Below the pieces are notes generated by a model. The model had not been told where the DNA came from. It made no database searches and saw only the letters and a program-made list of their open reading frames with translations. From Ruminococcus sp. (GTDB taxonomy: Bacteria; Bacillota; Clostridia; Oscillospirales; Ruminococcaceae), in NCBI GenBank assembly GCA_017622925.1, contig JAGAQC010000076.1:1-64000 (forward strand): a stretch of 64,000 nucleotides of DNA. Reading direction: 5' to 3'. Shown one piece after another: positions 14,805 through 22,698 of this stretch. Position 1 is the stretch's first letter; each line of letters starts with the position of its first letter. The position numbers and the translations under genes are program-made.

Positions 14805-17333
14805 TTATGCAGTAATTATGTCGTTTGCTTTATGGAGTCCGAGCTTCTCGACAGCCTGTTCTCTCATTTTATATTTCAATATCTTGCCTGCGGCGTTCAT
14901 CGGGAAACCGTCCACAAAGTCAACGTATCTCGGACATTTGTGCTTTGCCATTTTTTCAAGGCAGAAATTTCTGATCTCCTCCTGCGATGACGTTTCGCCC
15001 TCCTTGAGAACGATACACGCCATTATTTCCTCGCCGTAATCAGCGTCGGGAACGCCGATAACCTGTACGTCCTTGACCTTCGGATTAGTATACAGGAAGT
15101 CCTCTATCTCTTTGGGATAGATGTTTTCGCCACCGCGGATTATCATATCCTTGATACGTCCTGTGATCTTGTAGTAGCCGTCAACGGAACGTCTTCTTGC
15201 AAGGTCGCCTGTATGCAGCCAACCCTCGGAGTCAATGGCTGCCGCCGTAGCTTCGGGCATTTTGTAGTAGCCCTTCATGATATTGTAACCTCTTGCTACA
15301 AATTCGCCGTCCACATCGTCGGGAACTTCCTCGTTCGTTTCAGGGTCAACGATACGGCACTCTACGCCGAATATAGGACCTCCGACAGTATTAACGCGCT
15401 GTTCTATGGTATCGGTAGTCTTGCTCATGGTGGTTGCAGGAGAAGCCTCGGTCTGACCGTATGTGATACATATTTCAGTCATGTTCATCTTTTCCAGAAC
15501 TTCTTCCATAGTCTTTATGGGACACGGAGAACCTGCCATAATACCCGTTCTCATATGAGAAAAGTCCGTTTTTTCAAAATCAGGATGACCCAGCATTGCA
15601 ATAAACATCGTAGGTACGCCGTGGAAACAGGTTATCTTTTCTTTATTGATACACGCAAGACCCTTTCTCGGTGAAAATCTTGTGATCGGAGACATTGTAG
15701 TACCGTGGGTCATAGAAGCTGTCATAGCAAGAACCATGCCGAAGCAATGGAACATCGGGACTTGTATCATCATGCGGTCGGCTGTGGAAAGATCCATGCA
15801 GTCACCGATAGCTTTTCCGTTGTTTACAACGTTGTAGTGAGTGAGCATAACGCCCTTTGGAAAGCCTGTAGTACCCGAAGTATACTGCATGTTGCAGACG
15901 TCATGAACGTTTATCGTTTTTCTGATACGTTCAACTTCGCTGTAGGGAACGTCCTTTGAAAGAGCTACAGCCTCGTCCCATGTGAAGCAGCCCTTATTTT
16001 TTGAATCAATTGTTATAACATTTTTAAGATACGGAAGCTTGGCGGAATTTAATTTACCGGGTTCGCAGTTTTCAAGCTCGGGACAAAGCTCCCTGATTAT
16101 ATCAACGTAGCTTATGTCCTTGATACCGTCGATCATAACAAGGGTGTTTGTATCCGACTGTCTCAGCAGGTACTCGGCTTCGTGTATCTTGTATTCTGTG
16201 TTTACCGTAACAAGAACAGCGCCGATTTTTGTTGTTGCCCAGAACGTGATATACCATTGCGGAACATTTGTCGCCCATATCGCAACGTGGTCGCCTTTCT
16301 TTACGCCCATTGCAAGGAGCGAGCGTGCGAACGTATCCACATCGTCCCTGAATTCGGGATACGTGCGGTTATAGTCAAGCTCGGTATATCTGAAAGCGTA
16401 CTGATTCGGAAATGCATCGCACATGCGGTCAAGAACATCGGGGAATGTATAGTTGATGATTCTTTCCTTTGGCCACGGATAATGCCCTGTTCCCTTAATA
16501 CTTGTCTGGAGAGGGTGTTTGTGTTTCTTCTTGTATGGCGACATATACTCGGCAAACTGCGGAATAACGATACCTGCGTCGCTGAGGTCGGACGACCATC
16601 TTTTTACCCATTCGAGAGAAATATATCCGTCATAGTTTATAGTGTCAAGGGCATCTATCATTTTTCTGACGGGAATATCACCGCTGCCCATTAATCGGTA
16701 TTCAACAGTACCGTCGTCTTTCATAACGCTGTCCTTGACCTGTATGTACTTGATGTACTGTCCGAGATTGGCAACAGTCGTTTCGGGAGATTCGTTGTTG
16801 TAGCGGTAAGGGTGGTGCATATCCCAAAGAGCGGCTACCTTGCGGCTGCCGACCTTATCGAGAAGTCTTGCAAGACGTGCGGTATCGCAGTATACGCCGT
16901 TTGTTTCGACTAAAAGCGTGACATTGTATTTCTCAGCGGCAGGAACAAGCTTCAACAGAGCCTCGGCAATATAATCGTCATCGACTTCGCCATTCGGGGC
17001 AGGCTCAAAGTCCGCTAAAATTCTTATATAGGAAGTGCCGAGTTTATTGGCAAGCTGCGCATAGGCAGTGATCTCAGCCTCAGCCTCCGCAAATTTTTCC
17101 TTGTCTTTCAGGCATGCTCCCGAGGAAAGGCAGGAAATTTCAAGTCCGAGAGAATCCAGCTTTTCAATTGTCTTTGGAAGCTGCGCCTCGGTAAACGGCT
17201 GCGCTTTCACAGAAAAGATCTCGTCCCCGAGACCTCTTATCTCAATGCCGTTGAAGCCCAGATCTTTGGCAGCTCCGTAAATATCCTGCCATGACCAGCT
17301 GGGACATGCAAGAGTTGAAAAACTTATCTTCAA
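14805..17333 (-). CDS. Sugar-phosphate isomerase-like TIM barrel fused to an acyl-CoA synthetase
   Basis: An 842-residue two-enzyme chain. Residues of about 1-270 form an AP-endonuclease-2/xylose-isomerase-like TIM barrel (FNGIEIRGLG, LLVETNG, ALWDMHHPYR, ISLEWVKRW), with the Glu, Asp and His ligands expected of a metal-dependent epimerase or isomerase. From about residue 300 it is an AMP-forming acyl-CoA synthetase of the medium-chain type, with YTSGTTGFPKGVMLTH, TYGQTEASP, GWLHTGDLA and the C-terminal AGKILKYKMR lysine. Both halves look intact and the junction (KKKHKHPLQTS) is basic. The fusion is unusual. It may couple a sugar-derived or hydroxy-acid substrate to CoA activation, but that is inference. 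It has its own promoter at 17369. Confidence 0.85.
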   Translation of the reverse strand: MKISFSTLACPSWSWQDIYGAAKDLGFNGIEIRGLGDEIFSVKAQPFTEAQLPKTIEKLDSLGLEISCLSSGACLKDKEKFAEAEAEITAYAQLANKLGTSYIRILADFEPAPNGEVDDDYIAEALLKLVPAAEKYNVTLLVETNGVYCDTARLARLLDKVGSRKVAALWDMHHPYRYNNESPETTVANLGQYIKYIQVKDSVMKDDGTVEYRLMGSGDIPVRKMIDALDTINYDGYISLEWVKRWSSDLSDAGIVIPQFAEYMSPYKKKHKHPLQTSIKGTGHYPWPKERIINYTFPDVLDRMCDAFPNQYAFRYTELDYNRTYPEFRDDVDTFARSLLAMGVKKGDHVAIWATNVPQWYITFWATTKIGAVLVTVNTEYKIHEAEYLLRQSDTNTLVMIDGIKDISYVDIIRELCPELENCEPGKLNSAKLPYLKNVITIDSKNKGCFTWDEAVALSKDVPYSEVERIRKTINVHDVCNMQYTSGTTGFPKGVMLTHYNVVNNGKAIGDCMDLSTADRMMIQVPMFHCFGMVLAMTASMTHGTTMSPITRFSPRKGLACINKEKITCFHGVPTMFIAMLGHPDFEKTDFSHMRTGIMAGSPCPIKTMEEVLEKMNMTEICITYGQTEASPATTMSKTTDTIEQRVNTVGGPIFGVECRIVDPETNEEVPDDVDGEFVARGYNIMKGYYKMPEATAAAIDSEGWLHTGDLARRRSVDGYYKITGRIKDMIIRGGENIYPKEIEDFLYTNPKVKDVQVIGVPDADYGEEIMACIVLKEGETSSQEEIRNFCLEKMAKHKCPRYVDFVDGFPMNAAGKILKYKMREQAVEKLGLHKANDIITA

Positions 17334-17368
17334 AAAATCATTCCTTTACTAAAATCTATTCAAAACTT

Positions 17369-17397
17369 ATTATATCATATTTGCCGAAAAAATGCAA
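17369..17397 (-). promoter_or_regulatory. Sigma-A promoter of the fusion gene
   Basis: TTGCAT, 17 bp, TATAAT on the minus strand, about 35 bp upstream of the start codon. Confidence 0.65.
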
Positions 17398-17484
17398 TAG
17401 GCGCGGAAAAATTTTTCATTTAATATTTTTTAGCGTGAATACTGTATATTTTTCAATAGCGGTGAGTATATATAATTAAACAAA

Positions 17485-17573
17485 AAATCTGCACCTCACA
17501 GCAATTTCTGTAGTGTGCAGATTTTCTGATTTGTCCCTTTATCAAACCGCAGAATGAGTGCAGCATTCTGCGG
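17485..17573 (-). terminator. Double terminator after the 380-aa dockerin gene
   Basis: Two hairpins in series. CCGCAGAATG with CATTCTGCGG (17547-17573) is followed by AAATCTGCAC with GTGCAGATTT (17485-17524). On the minus strand the second ends in a TTTTTTGTTT tail. Confidence 0.75.
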
Positions 17574-17581
17574 ATATGACC

Positions 17582-18724
17582 TTAATTGATTTTTTCCGTA
17601 TCGTTTCTTTCGACTTTTGAAACGCCCTCAAAATAAGTTTTGCTTACAGCTATAAATCCTCTGTAGTATGCCATATCGGGAGTTGCAATTTTCGGATTCT
17701 CCGTAGTTGTGTACACCGTGAGCAGATCGTTTGTCTTTTCGATCTTATCTATCGTCAGAACTTTATTTCCTGCTCCCACGCTGTTGTAAACTGCAATAAG
17801 AACATTATTTTCAAAGAAGCTTTCGTCAATTCCGTTCGGAACGAGCGACTGTACGTCATGAAAATCGCATTTGCATCCGTCATATTCGCACAATTCCGCA
17901 GTTTTGAGCAGCGTATGAAGCTCGGACATTGAAGCCGCCGTATAAACGCCGTTCTTAATCTTTTCCATGCCGTTGTTTCCTCTCATTGCTTCAACGCTCA
18001 TAACGGTATGATCGGGCTTGCTTTCCGAAAATTCCTTTCTCATAACGCATAGGTCGTATACGTCTATCACCTGATCTTCGCAAAGGTCGGCGTTTTTCCA
18101 ACAGGTAAGCTTATCCTCGCCGAGAAGCCATTTTTCCAGCATAACGAGGTCAGCTACGGTAAAATCGCCGTCGCCGTTCGCATCGCCTCTGACGGGAGGA
18201 GTGAATTCTTCCTCGCTTATTTCTGAAACGTTCATTTCTTCGTTTACCATATAATAGCCGTGATCTTTGAGTACATGGCTTTGTTCCCACTCCCAAGGCA
18301 TACCCTGAGAAATTGTTATCTCTACAGTTCCCGAAGAAACAGCTTCATAAACAATGATCGTGTGGCTTTTTGCTCCCGGTGGCAGCGGTTCGTCAGGTTT
18401 GATATTATACTCGAACGCTTTCTTTACCTCAGCCGTTCCGAGCTGTTCCATAACGACCTCTGCGCCTGTACTGTAGTTTATTTCGTCACAGTAAACTATG
18501 TATTTTCCGTGAATTGAGACCATTCCGTTTTTCTCGGTAAATTCGTTGAATTCCGTCATGGTCTCAGGCAACATTTCACGAAGCTTTTCTTCCGTTAAGC
18601 TTTCGGTTTCAGTCTCTGCCGAAATGCTTTCGGATTCCGCAAAGCTTGTGGAAATTACGGTACTTCCTCCAAACGCGCCGAATATTCCGGCAGCCGTAAG
18701 CAGCGATATGATTTTTTTGTTCAT
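17582..18724 (-). CDS. Secreted protein with an internal dockerin, function unknown
   Basis: 380 residues with an N-terminal signal peptide (MNKKIISLLTAAGIFGAFGG). An N-terminal domain (about 40-180) has no family I recognise. A complete type I dockerin lies in the middle (about 182-240: GDANGDGDFTVADLVMLEKW, ADLCEDQVIDVYDLCVMRK). A C-terminal domain (about 250-370) has FFENNVLIAVYNSVGAG and a YDGCKCDFHD loop, a layout that recalls small protease-inhibitor-like beta domains. Dockerins usually sit at the end, so the trailing domain is notable. It lies downstream of the sigma/anti-sigma pair with only the 162-bp repeat between, so read-through is possible. I see no convincing separate promoter. 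Confidence 0.7.
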   Translation of the reverse strand: MNKKIISLLTAAGIFGAFGGSTVISTSFAESESISAETETESLTEEKLREMLPETMTEFNEFTEKNGMVSIHGKYIVYCDEINYSTGAEVVMEQLGTAEVKKAFEYNIKPDEPLPPGAKSHTIIVYEAVSSGTVEITISQGMPWEWEQSHVLKDHGYYMVNEEMNVSEISEEEFTPPVRGDANGDGDFTVADLVMLEKWLLGEDKLTCWKNADLCEDQVIDVYDLCVMRKEFSESKPDHTVMSVEAMRGNNGMEKIKNGVYTAASMSELHTLLKTAELCEYDGCKCDFHDVQSLVPNGIDESFFENNVLIAVYNSVGAGNKVLTIDKIEKTNDLLTVYTTTENPKIATPDMAYYRGFIAVSKTYFEGVSKVERNDTEKIN

Positions 18725-18745
18725 TGCGATTTCCTCCGTTTTCTT

Positions 18746-18907
18746 AGACCTGTTCAGTAACCTGAAAAATGCCGAATGACGTAGGATTTTTTGTGCTGTG
18801 CAAAGTCGGGTTTCCGCAGGAATACTGTATGTATTTCAAGGAAAGCCGGCAAAGCACAGCGCAAAAAAGACAAGTCAGGCTGCGTTTTGAAGGTTATGAA
18901 CAGGTCT
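18746..18907. repeat. 162-bp inverted-repeat element, copy 2 (divergent)
   Basis: The ends are AGACCTGTTCAGTAACCT and its near-exact complement. The length and architecture match the copies at 14632 and 38914, and the centre keeps a related AGGAATACTGTATGTAT stretch, but much of the rest has diverged. It fills almost the whole gap between the anti-sigma gene and the dockerin gene. Confidence 0.7.
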
Positions 18908-18950
18908 TTTTTATTTCAGGCATTCAGCCAAAATAAGCGGTATTTTGTTA

Positions 18951-20093
18951 TCAAAAGCATTCAGCCAGTTCCAACATTTCATCATAATACATTTGTAAGT
19001 CGAACATGAAAGATACATGGCAGCCGTCGTCCCACATCAACATTATATAATCGTATTGTTCGTCGGGCTGTAATCTGTCGTTTTCATAAAGAGCGGGTCT
19101 GCCGTTGATTTCAAAATATTCAAAATAATGCTTGAATTTAGGAGTCCAGCCTATCGAAAGCTCCTCATAATCATAGGTATAAACAAGGTATGTACGACCG
19201 CTTTCCTCCGACTTTATCTTCATAGAATGATTATAATCCGAATTGTCAGCATATATAGAAAATTTCTCGCTATCCATGCCGTGTATCTTTTTCTCCTCGG
19301 GAGCGTCGTGCGGCGGAACATAAATCAATTCATCGTAGTTTTCATAAATGTCCGTAATGTCGTTATGATAACTGCCCTTGTTGATCTGAAAATATCCTCC
19401 TTTATCAGGCGATACCGTAGTGGTAGGAATTTCTGTTGTCTGCTGCGATTCAATTTCCGTTGATACTGTTGTCTGTGATGATTCGGCTTCTGTCGTTTCA
19501 ATAACGTCTGTCTGTATCGGAGCTTCCGTCTGTTCGGAATATTCCTCCTCATCATATGTTTCAGATACTTCAACGTCTGATGCGGTTATATCAGGAACGT
19601 CCGTTTCCAACGCCGCAGTTGTAAGGACAGTATTATCGGCAGAAGTAACGTCGGAATACGATACGGCAGAGATCGGAACGTCTTTCTCCTTAGCGGACGT
19701 AGTCCGTTTTTCTTGTGACGATATGGGATTCTGTTCAATAATATCGGGCGGCTGCTCAATATTTTTTGAGGGGATAAACGTCATTTTTATAAGCAGAATG
19801 ACTGCCGCCGCGCATACTGCCGCTATAATTTTATTCATTGTGAAAATACGGAATACAGACTGTTTCCGCGCCCTTTCGGTTTCGGTAAATTCAAGTATAT
19901 CCCCTTCCACTGTCGTTTCGAGGTCAGCCTCGGATACGGTATTTTTTTTTAGCTCAAGGTATTTCCTACAGCTTGCTTCAAATACCTTATCCATATTCCA
20001 TTCGGCAGGATAATTTTCCGAAATTTTATCGGCTGACACATTATCAATGTCTTTCAGAAATGATTTTCTCAGCTTCACAGAATATCGCCTCAC
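18951..20093 (-). CDS. Membrane-anchored anti-sigma factor-like protein
   Basis: 380 residues starting at a GTG that overlaps the sigma factor stop by four bases (GTGA), so translation is coupled. The cytoplasmic N-terminus (about 1-88) would bind the sigma factor, and a single helix follows (about 89-108, IIAAVCAAAVILLI). Then comes a Ser/Thr/Glu-rich extracellular linker (about 120-220) and a compact C-terminal domain rich in Tyr and Asp. The pairing and topology are those of ECF anti-sigma factors. The extracellular domain does not match a carbohydrate-binding RsgI module that I recognise, so the signal is unknown. The neighbouring dockerin genes are possible targets. Confidence 0.7.
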   Translation of the reverse strand: MRRYSVKLRKSFLKDIDNVSADKISENYPAEWNMDKVFEASCRKYLELKKNTVSEADLETTVEGDILEFTETERARKQSVFRIFTMNKIIAAVCAAAVILLIKMTFIPSKNIEQPPDIIEQNPISSQEKRTTSAKEKDVPISAVSYSDVTSADNTVLTTAALETDVPDITASDVEVSETYDEEEYSEQTEAPIQTDVIETTEAESSQTTVSTEIESQQTTEIPTTTVSPDKGGYFQINKGSYHNDITDIYENYDELIYVPPHDAPEEKKIHGMDSEKFSIYADNSDYNHSMKIKSEESGRTYLVYTYDYEELSIGWTPKFKHYFEYFEINGRPALYENDRLQPDEQYDYIMLMWDDGCHVSFMFDLQMYYDEMLELAECF

Positions 20094-20641
20094 TTCAATG
20101 AAATGTCTTTTAAGAGTTCTCTTAATTTTTTCAAGGCACGGTTCAAACGTACTCTTACAGCTCCGGGAGTCATATTGAGATCCCTTGCTATGTCCTTTGA
20201 CTTGCGGTCATAATAGTATTTTTGTATTATCAAAGAGGCATCGGGTTCGCCAAGGGAACGTATTTTTTCGTAAATAAGCCTGTTGCGTTCCAGAGTTTCC
20301 GAGTCGGCAGCTATATCCGTATCATCGGGCAGATTCAGCAGTTCCCCGTCATCTGCTAATACGGTTTTCTCCGAACTCAGCTTACGGTATTTATCTATTG
20401 CCTTTCTTTTGGCTACAGTTCCGATGTATGCCTGCAAAGAACCACTATTTATCGTTGAAAAATTAAGAAAAACCTCGGCAAAAGTATCGCTGACAGCTTC
20501 CTCTGCGTCCTCTGCCGAACCGATCTTTCTTATTCTCCCCCATACTATTGTATATACATAATTCTGATATTGCTTGAAAAGTACTTTGAAACCGTCCCTT
20601 TGTGATTCTGCAATAAGCGCGCGCAGCTTCTCCTCGGTCAT
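20090..20641 (-). CDS. ECF-type RNA polymerase sigma factor
   Basis: This 183-residue sigma-70 family protein of the extracytoplasmic-function class contains only regions 2 and 4. Region 2 shows FKQYQNYVYTIV and DAEEAVSDTFAEVF, and region 4 shows IQKYYYDRKSKDIARDLNM followed by the helix-turn-helix TPGAVRVRLNRALKKL. It would direct polymerase to its own promoter class when released by the membrane partner encoded next. The start is an ATG after GAGGTGAAG. It faces away from the condensation-enzyme operon. Confidence 0.92.
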   Translation of the reverse strand: MTEEKLRALIAESQRDGFKVLFKQYQNYVYTIVWGRIRKIGSAEDAEEAVSDTFAEVFLNFSTINSGSLQAYIGTVAKRKAIDKYRKLSSEKTVLADDGELLNLPDDTDIAADSETLERNRLIYEKIRSLGEPDASLIIQKYYYDRKSKDIARDLNMTPGAVRVRLNRALKKLRELLKDISLK

Positions 20642-20713
20642 AACGGCTTCACCTCGTTTTAAAACTTACAGTCCGTTTTCCAAACGGGAAAAATTTTTCC
20701 TTTCACTATATAC

Positions 20714-20741
20714 TATCGCAGCAGAATTGAAAAGTGTTACA
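20714..20741 (-). promoter_or_regulatory. Candidate ECF-type autoregulatory promoter
   Basis: On the minus strand TGTAAC is followed about 17 bp later by CGATAG, a spacing and sequence type seen in ECF promoters, upstream of the sigma gene. One weak match only. Confidence 0.25.
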
Positions 20742-20866
20742 TGATAATAAAATATTTTCCCCCCTCTCCCCTGCCATATGATAATGATAACATAAATAAC
20801 TAAGAAGTTCAATACCGATCCACATTTTATTTTCTTGTTCCAAAAGTGCTTTTGTGCAATAAAGCA

Positions 20867-20895
20867 TTGACATTTTGACAAATTTATGTTATTAT
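20867..20895 (+). promoter_or_regulatory. Sigma-A promoter of the condensation/carrier/adenylation operon
   Basis: TTGACA, 17 bp, TATTAT. A second TTGACA starts at 20875. The predicted leader is about 155 nt (20902-21058); I see no known riboswitch in it. Confidence 0.65.
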
Positions 20896-21058
20896 AAAAT
20901 TGAAACATATACTTCAAGAAACGAAGGACATAATCTGCGGTTATATGCGATTTGCAATAGAGTCAAGTATAAACAGCAATTTTACATAACATCAGTTCAA
21001 TTTTATCATTCGGAGCTTTTCTCATATGAAAGAGTTCCGAGCAACCGGAGGTGTATCT

Positions 21059-22459
21059 ATGGAAAAAATCATCGGCGGCATCAAGCGTGAATGCTATCCT
21101 CTCACAGCAGCGCAAATGGTGCATATCTACACGCTTTCTTTAAGTCCGACCCACGAGATCGTGAATATCGGCACAGGACAATACCTGAAAACGGAACTTA
21201 ACATTTCGGTTCTTCGTGAGGCTTTGAATCGCGCTGTGGAACGCTGCGAATCTATGCGTATGCGTATCTGGAAGGACCCCGATACGGGCGAGCTTTTGCA
21301 GTATGTCATGCCCTATGAAAACAAGTATTTTGAGTATTACGACTTCTCTGCGCTGACAGAGGAAAAAGCCCATGCAATTCTTGACCGCTGGACTTCTCAG
21401 CCGTTCGATACCTTTGGCGGTGAACTTTCGCGAATCGTTATCGTGTCAATGCCCGACGGCTACAACGGCTATTATTTCAACGTTCACCACTGCTGTATGG
21501 ATTCATGCTCCGTTATTACTTTCACAAAAGACGTAATGGACATTTACTGTCATCTCATGTACGATCTGCCGTATCCTAAGCCGATGGCGTCCTATATAGA
21601 ATCGGTAAAGAAAGACCTTGAATACAACGGCAGCAAAAAGCAGCTTCGTGACGCTCAGTTCTGGCAGAATATCCTGAATCAGCCTGAACCGATGTATACC
21701 GATTATACAGGCTTTGGAAGAATGATACAGTGGCGTAAGGAGAACCCCGAACAGCGATGGGGCGTGCTTTCCACAAAAACAGGAGCAGGAAAAACCGTGA
21801 CCTATGATCTGAGCGTGGATTCCACCAACAAGATACTGCGTTTTTCCGAGGAATATAATATTCCCGTAAGCGTTGTGATACTCCATGCTATCAGAACGGT
21901 TCTTTCAAAGTTCAACAACAATGAGACAGATGTCACTATAAAAGACTTCGTAAGCCGACGTTCCACGCTTCAAAACAAACGCAGCGGCGGCGTCAGAATG
22001 CACTGCTTTGATTTGCGGACTATCATTGATCTCGACAAAACGGTACTGGAATCTATGGAGATCATCAATAAGGCTCAGCAGGAATTGTTCCTGCATGCCG
22101 ATTATCCCACATTGGGATTCTACGGTCAGCAGCGTCAGATATTCGGTTATCCGCAGGGCGGCTGCTATCAGAGCGTCAGCTTCACATATCAGAATGCGAC
22201 GCTTAAAAGCCTTGTACCGTATCTGAAAGACATTCCCGTCAAGAGCAGATGGTACAACAGCGGCAGACAGCCTCAGCCGCTTTATATAACCGCTATGCAC
22301 CGTTTCGGCGACGGCGGTCTGACGTTCCACTTCGGGTATCAGTCCGAGCTTGTTACGCCGCAGGAAATCGAGTTCCTGTATTACTTTACGGGACGAGTTC
22401 TGTTCCGCAGCATCGAAAACCCGAATAAAACTATTCAAGAGATAATTGATATGACCTGA
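21059..22459 (+). CDS. Stand-alone NRPS-type condensation enzyme
   Basis: This 466-residue protein spans a single condensation-domain fold and has no other module. The active-site motif is HHCCMDS, a variant of HHxxxDG that keeps both histidines and the aspartate. The N-terminal CYPLTAAQM matches the C1 core motif (LTxxQ), and a later KTVTYDLS-NKILRF segment resembles the second half of condensation domains. Such proteins form amide or ester bonds between a carrier-bound acyl group and an acceptor. The start is the ATG after GGAGGTG at 21047. A carrier protein gene follows after 14 bp and an adenylation enzyme after that, so this is the bond-forming member of a three-gene set. Substrates are unknown. 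Confidence 0.8.
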   Translation: MEKIIGGIKRECYPLTAAQMVHIYTLSLSPTHEIVNIGTGQYLKTELNISVLREALNRAVERCESMRMRIWKDPDTGELLQYVMPYENKYFEYYDFSALTEEKAHAILDRWTSQPFDTFGGELSRIVIVSMPDGYNGYYFNVHHCCMDSCSVITFTKDVMDIYCHLMYDLPYPKPMASYIESVKKDLEYNGSKKQLRDAQFWQNILNQPEPMYTDYTGFGRMIQWRKENPEQRWGVLSTKTGAGKTVTYDLSVDSTNKILRFSEEYNIPVSVVILHAIRTVLSKFNNNETDVTIKDFVSRRSTLQNKRSGGVRMHCFDLRTIIDLDKTVLESMEIINKAQQELFLHADYPTLGFYGQQRQIFGYPQGGCYQSVSFTYQNATLKSLVPYLKDIPVKSRWYNSGRQPQPLYITAMHRFGDGGLTFHFGYQSELVTPQEIEFLYYFTGRVLFRSIENPNKTIQEIIDMT

Positions 22460-22473
22460 TGGAGGTAAGAAAT

Positions 22474-22698
22474 ATGCTTGAAAAACTGATAGAACTGATA
22501 ACACAGTATATAGACATTGAACCCGATGAGATAAAAGAAGGATCGCGTTTTATGGAGGATATAGGCTTTAATTCCTACGACTTCATGTGTATGCTCGGCG
22601 ACTGCGAGGACGCTTTTGACGTTGAGATTGACGAGGCAGAAGCGGCAGGCAACAAGACTGTCGGCGCATTGCTTGCATATCTCGGAGGACTGAAATAA
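22474..22698 (+). CDS. Acyl/peptidyl carrier protein
   Basis: A 74-residue acidic four-helix carrier protein. GFNSYDF contains the serine expected to carry 4'-phosphopantetheine (consensus GxDS; here Asn replaces Asp). The ATG at 22474 has GGAGG 8 bp upstream; an earlier ATG overlapping the condensation gene stop is less well placed. The stop overlaps the next start by one base. It would carry the substrate loaded by the adenylation enzyme encoded next. No phosphopantetheinyl transferase gene is in the window. Confidence 0.9.
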   Translation: MLEKLIELITQYIDIEPDEIKEGSRFMEDIGFNSYDFMCMLGDCEDAFDVEIDEAEAAGNKTVGALLAYLGGLK

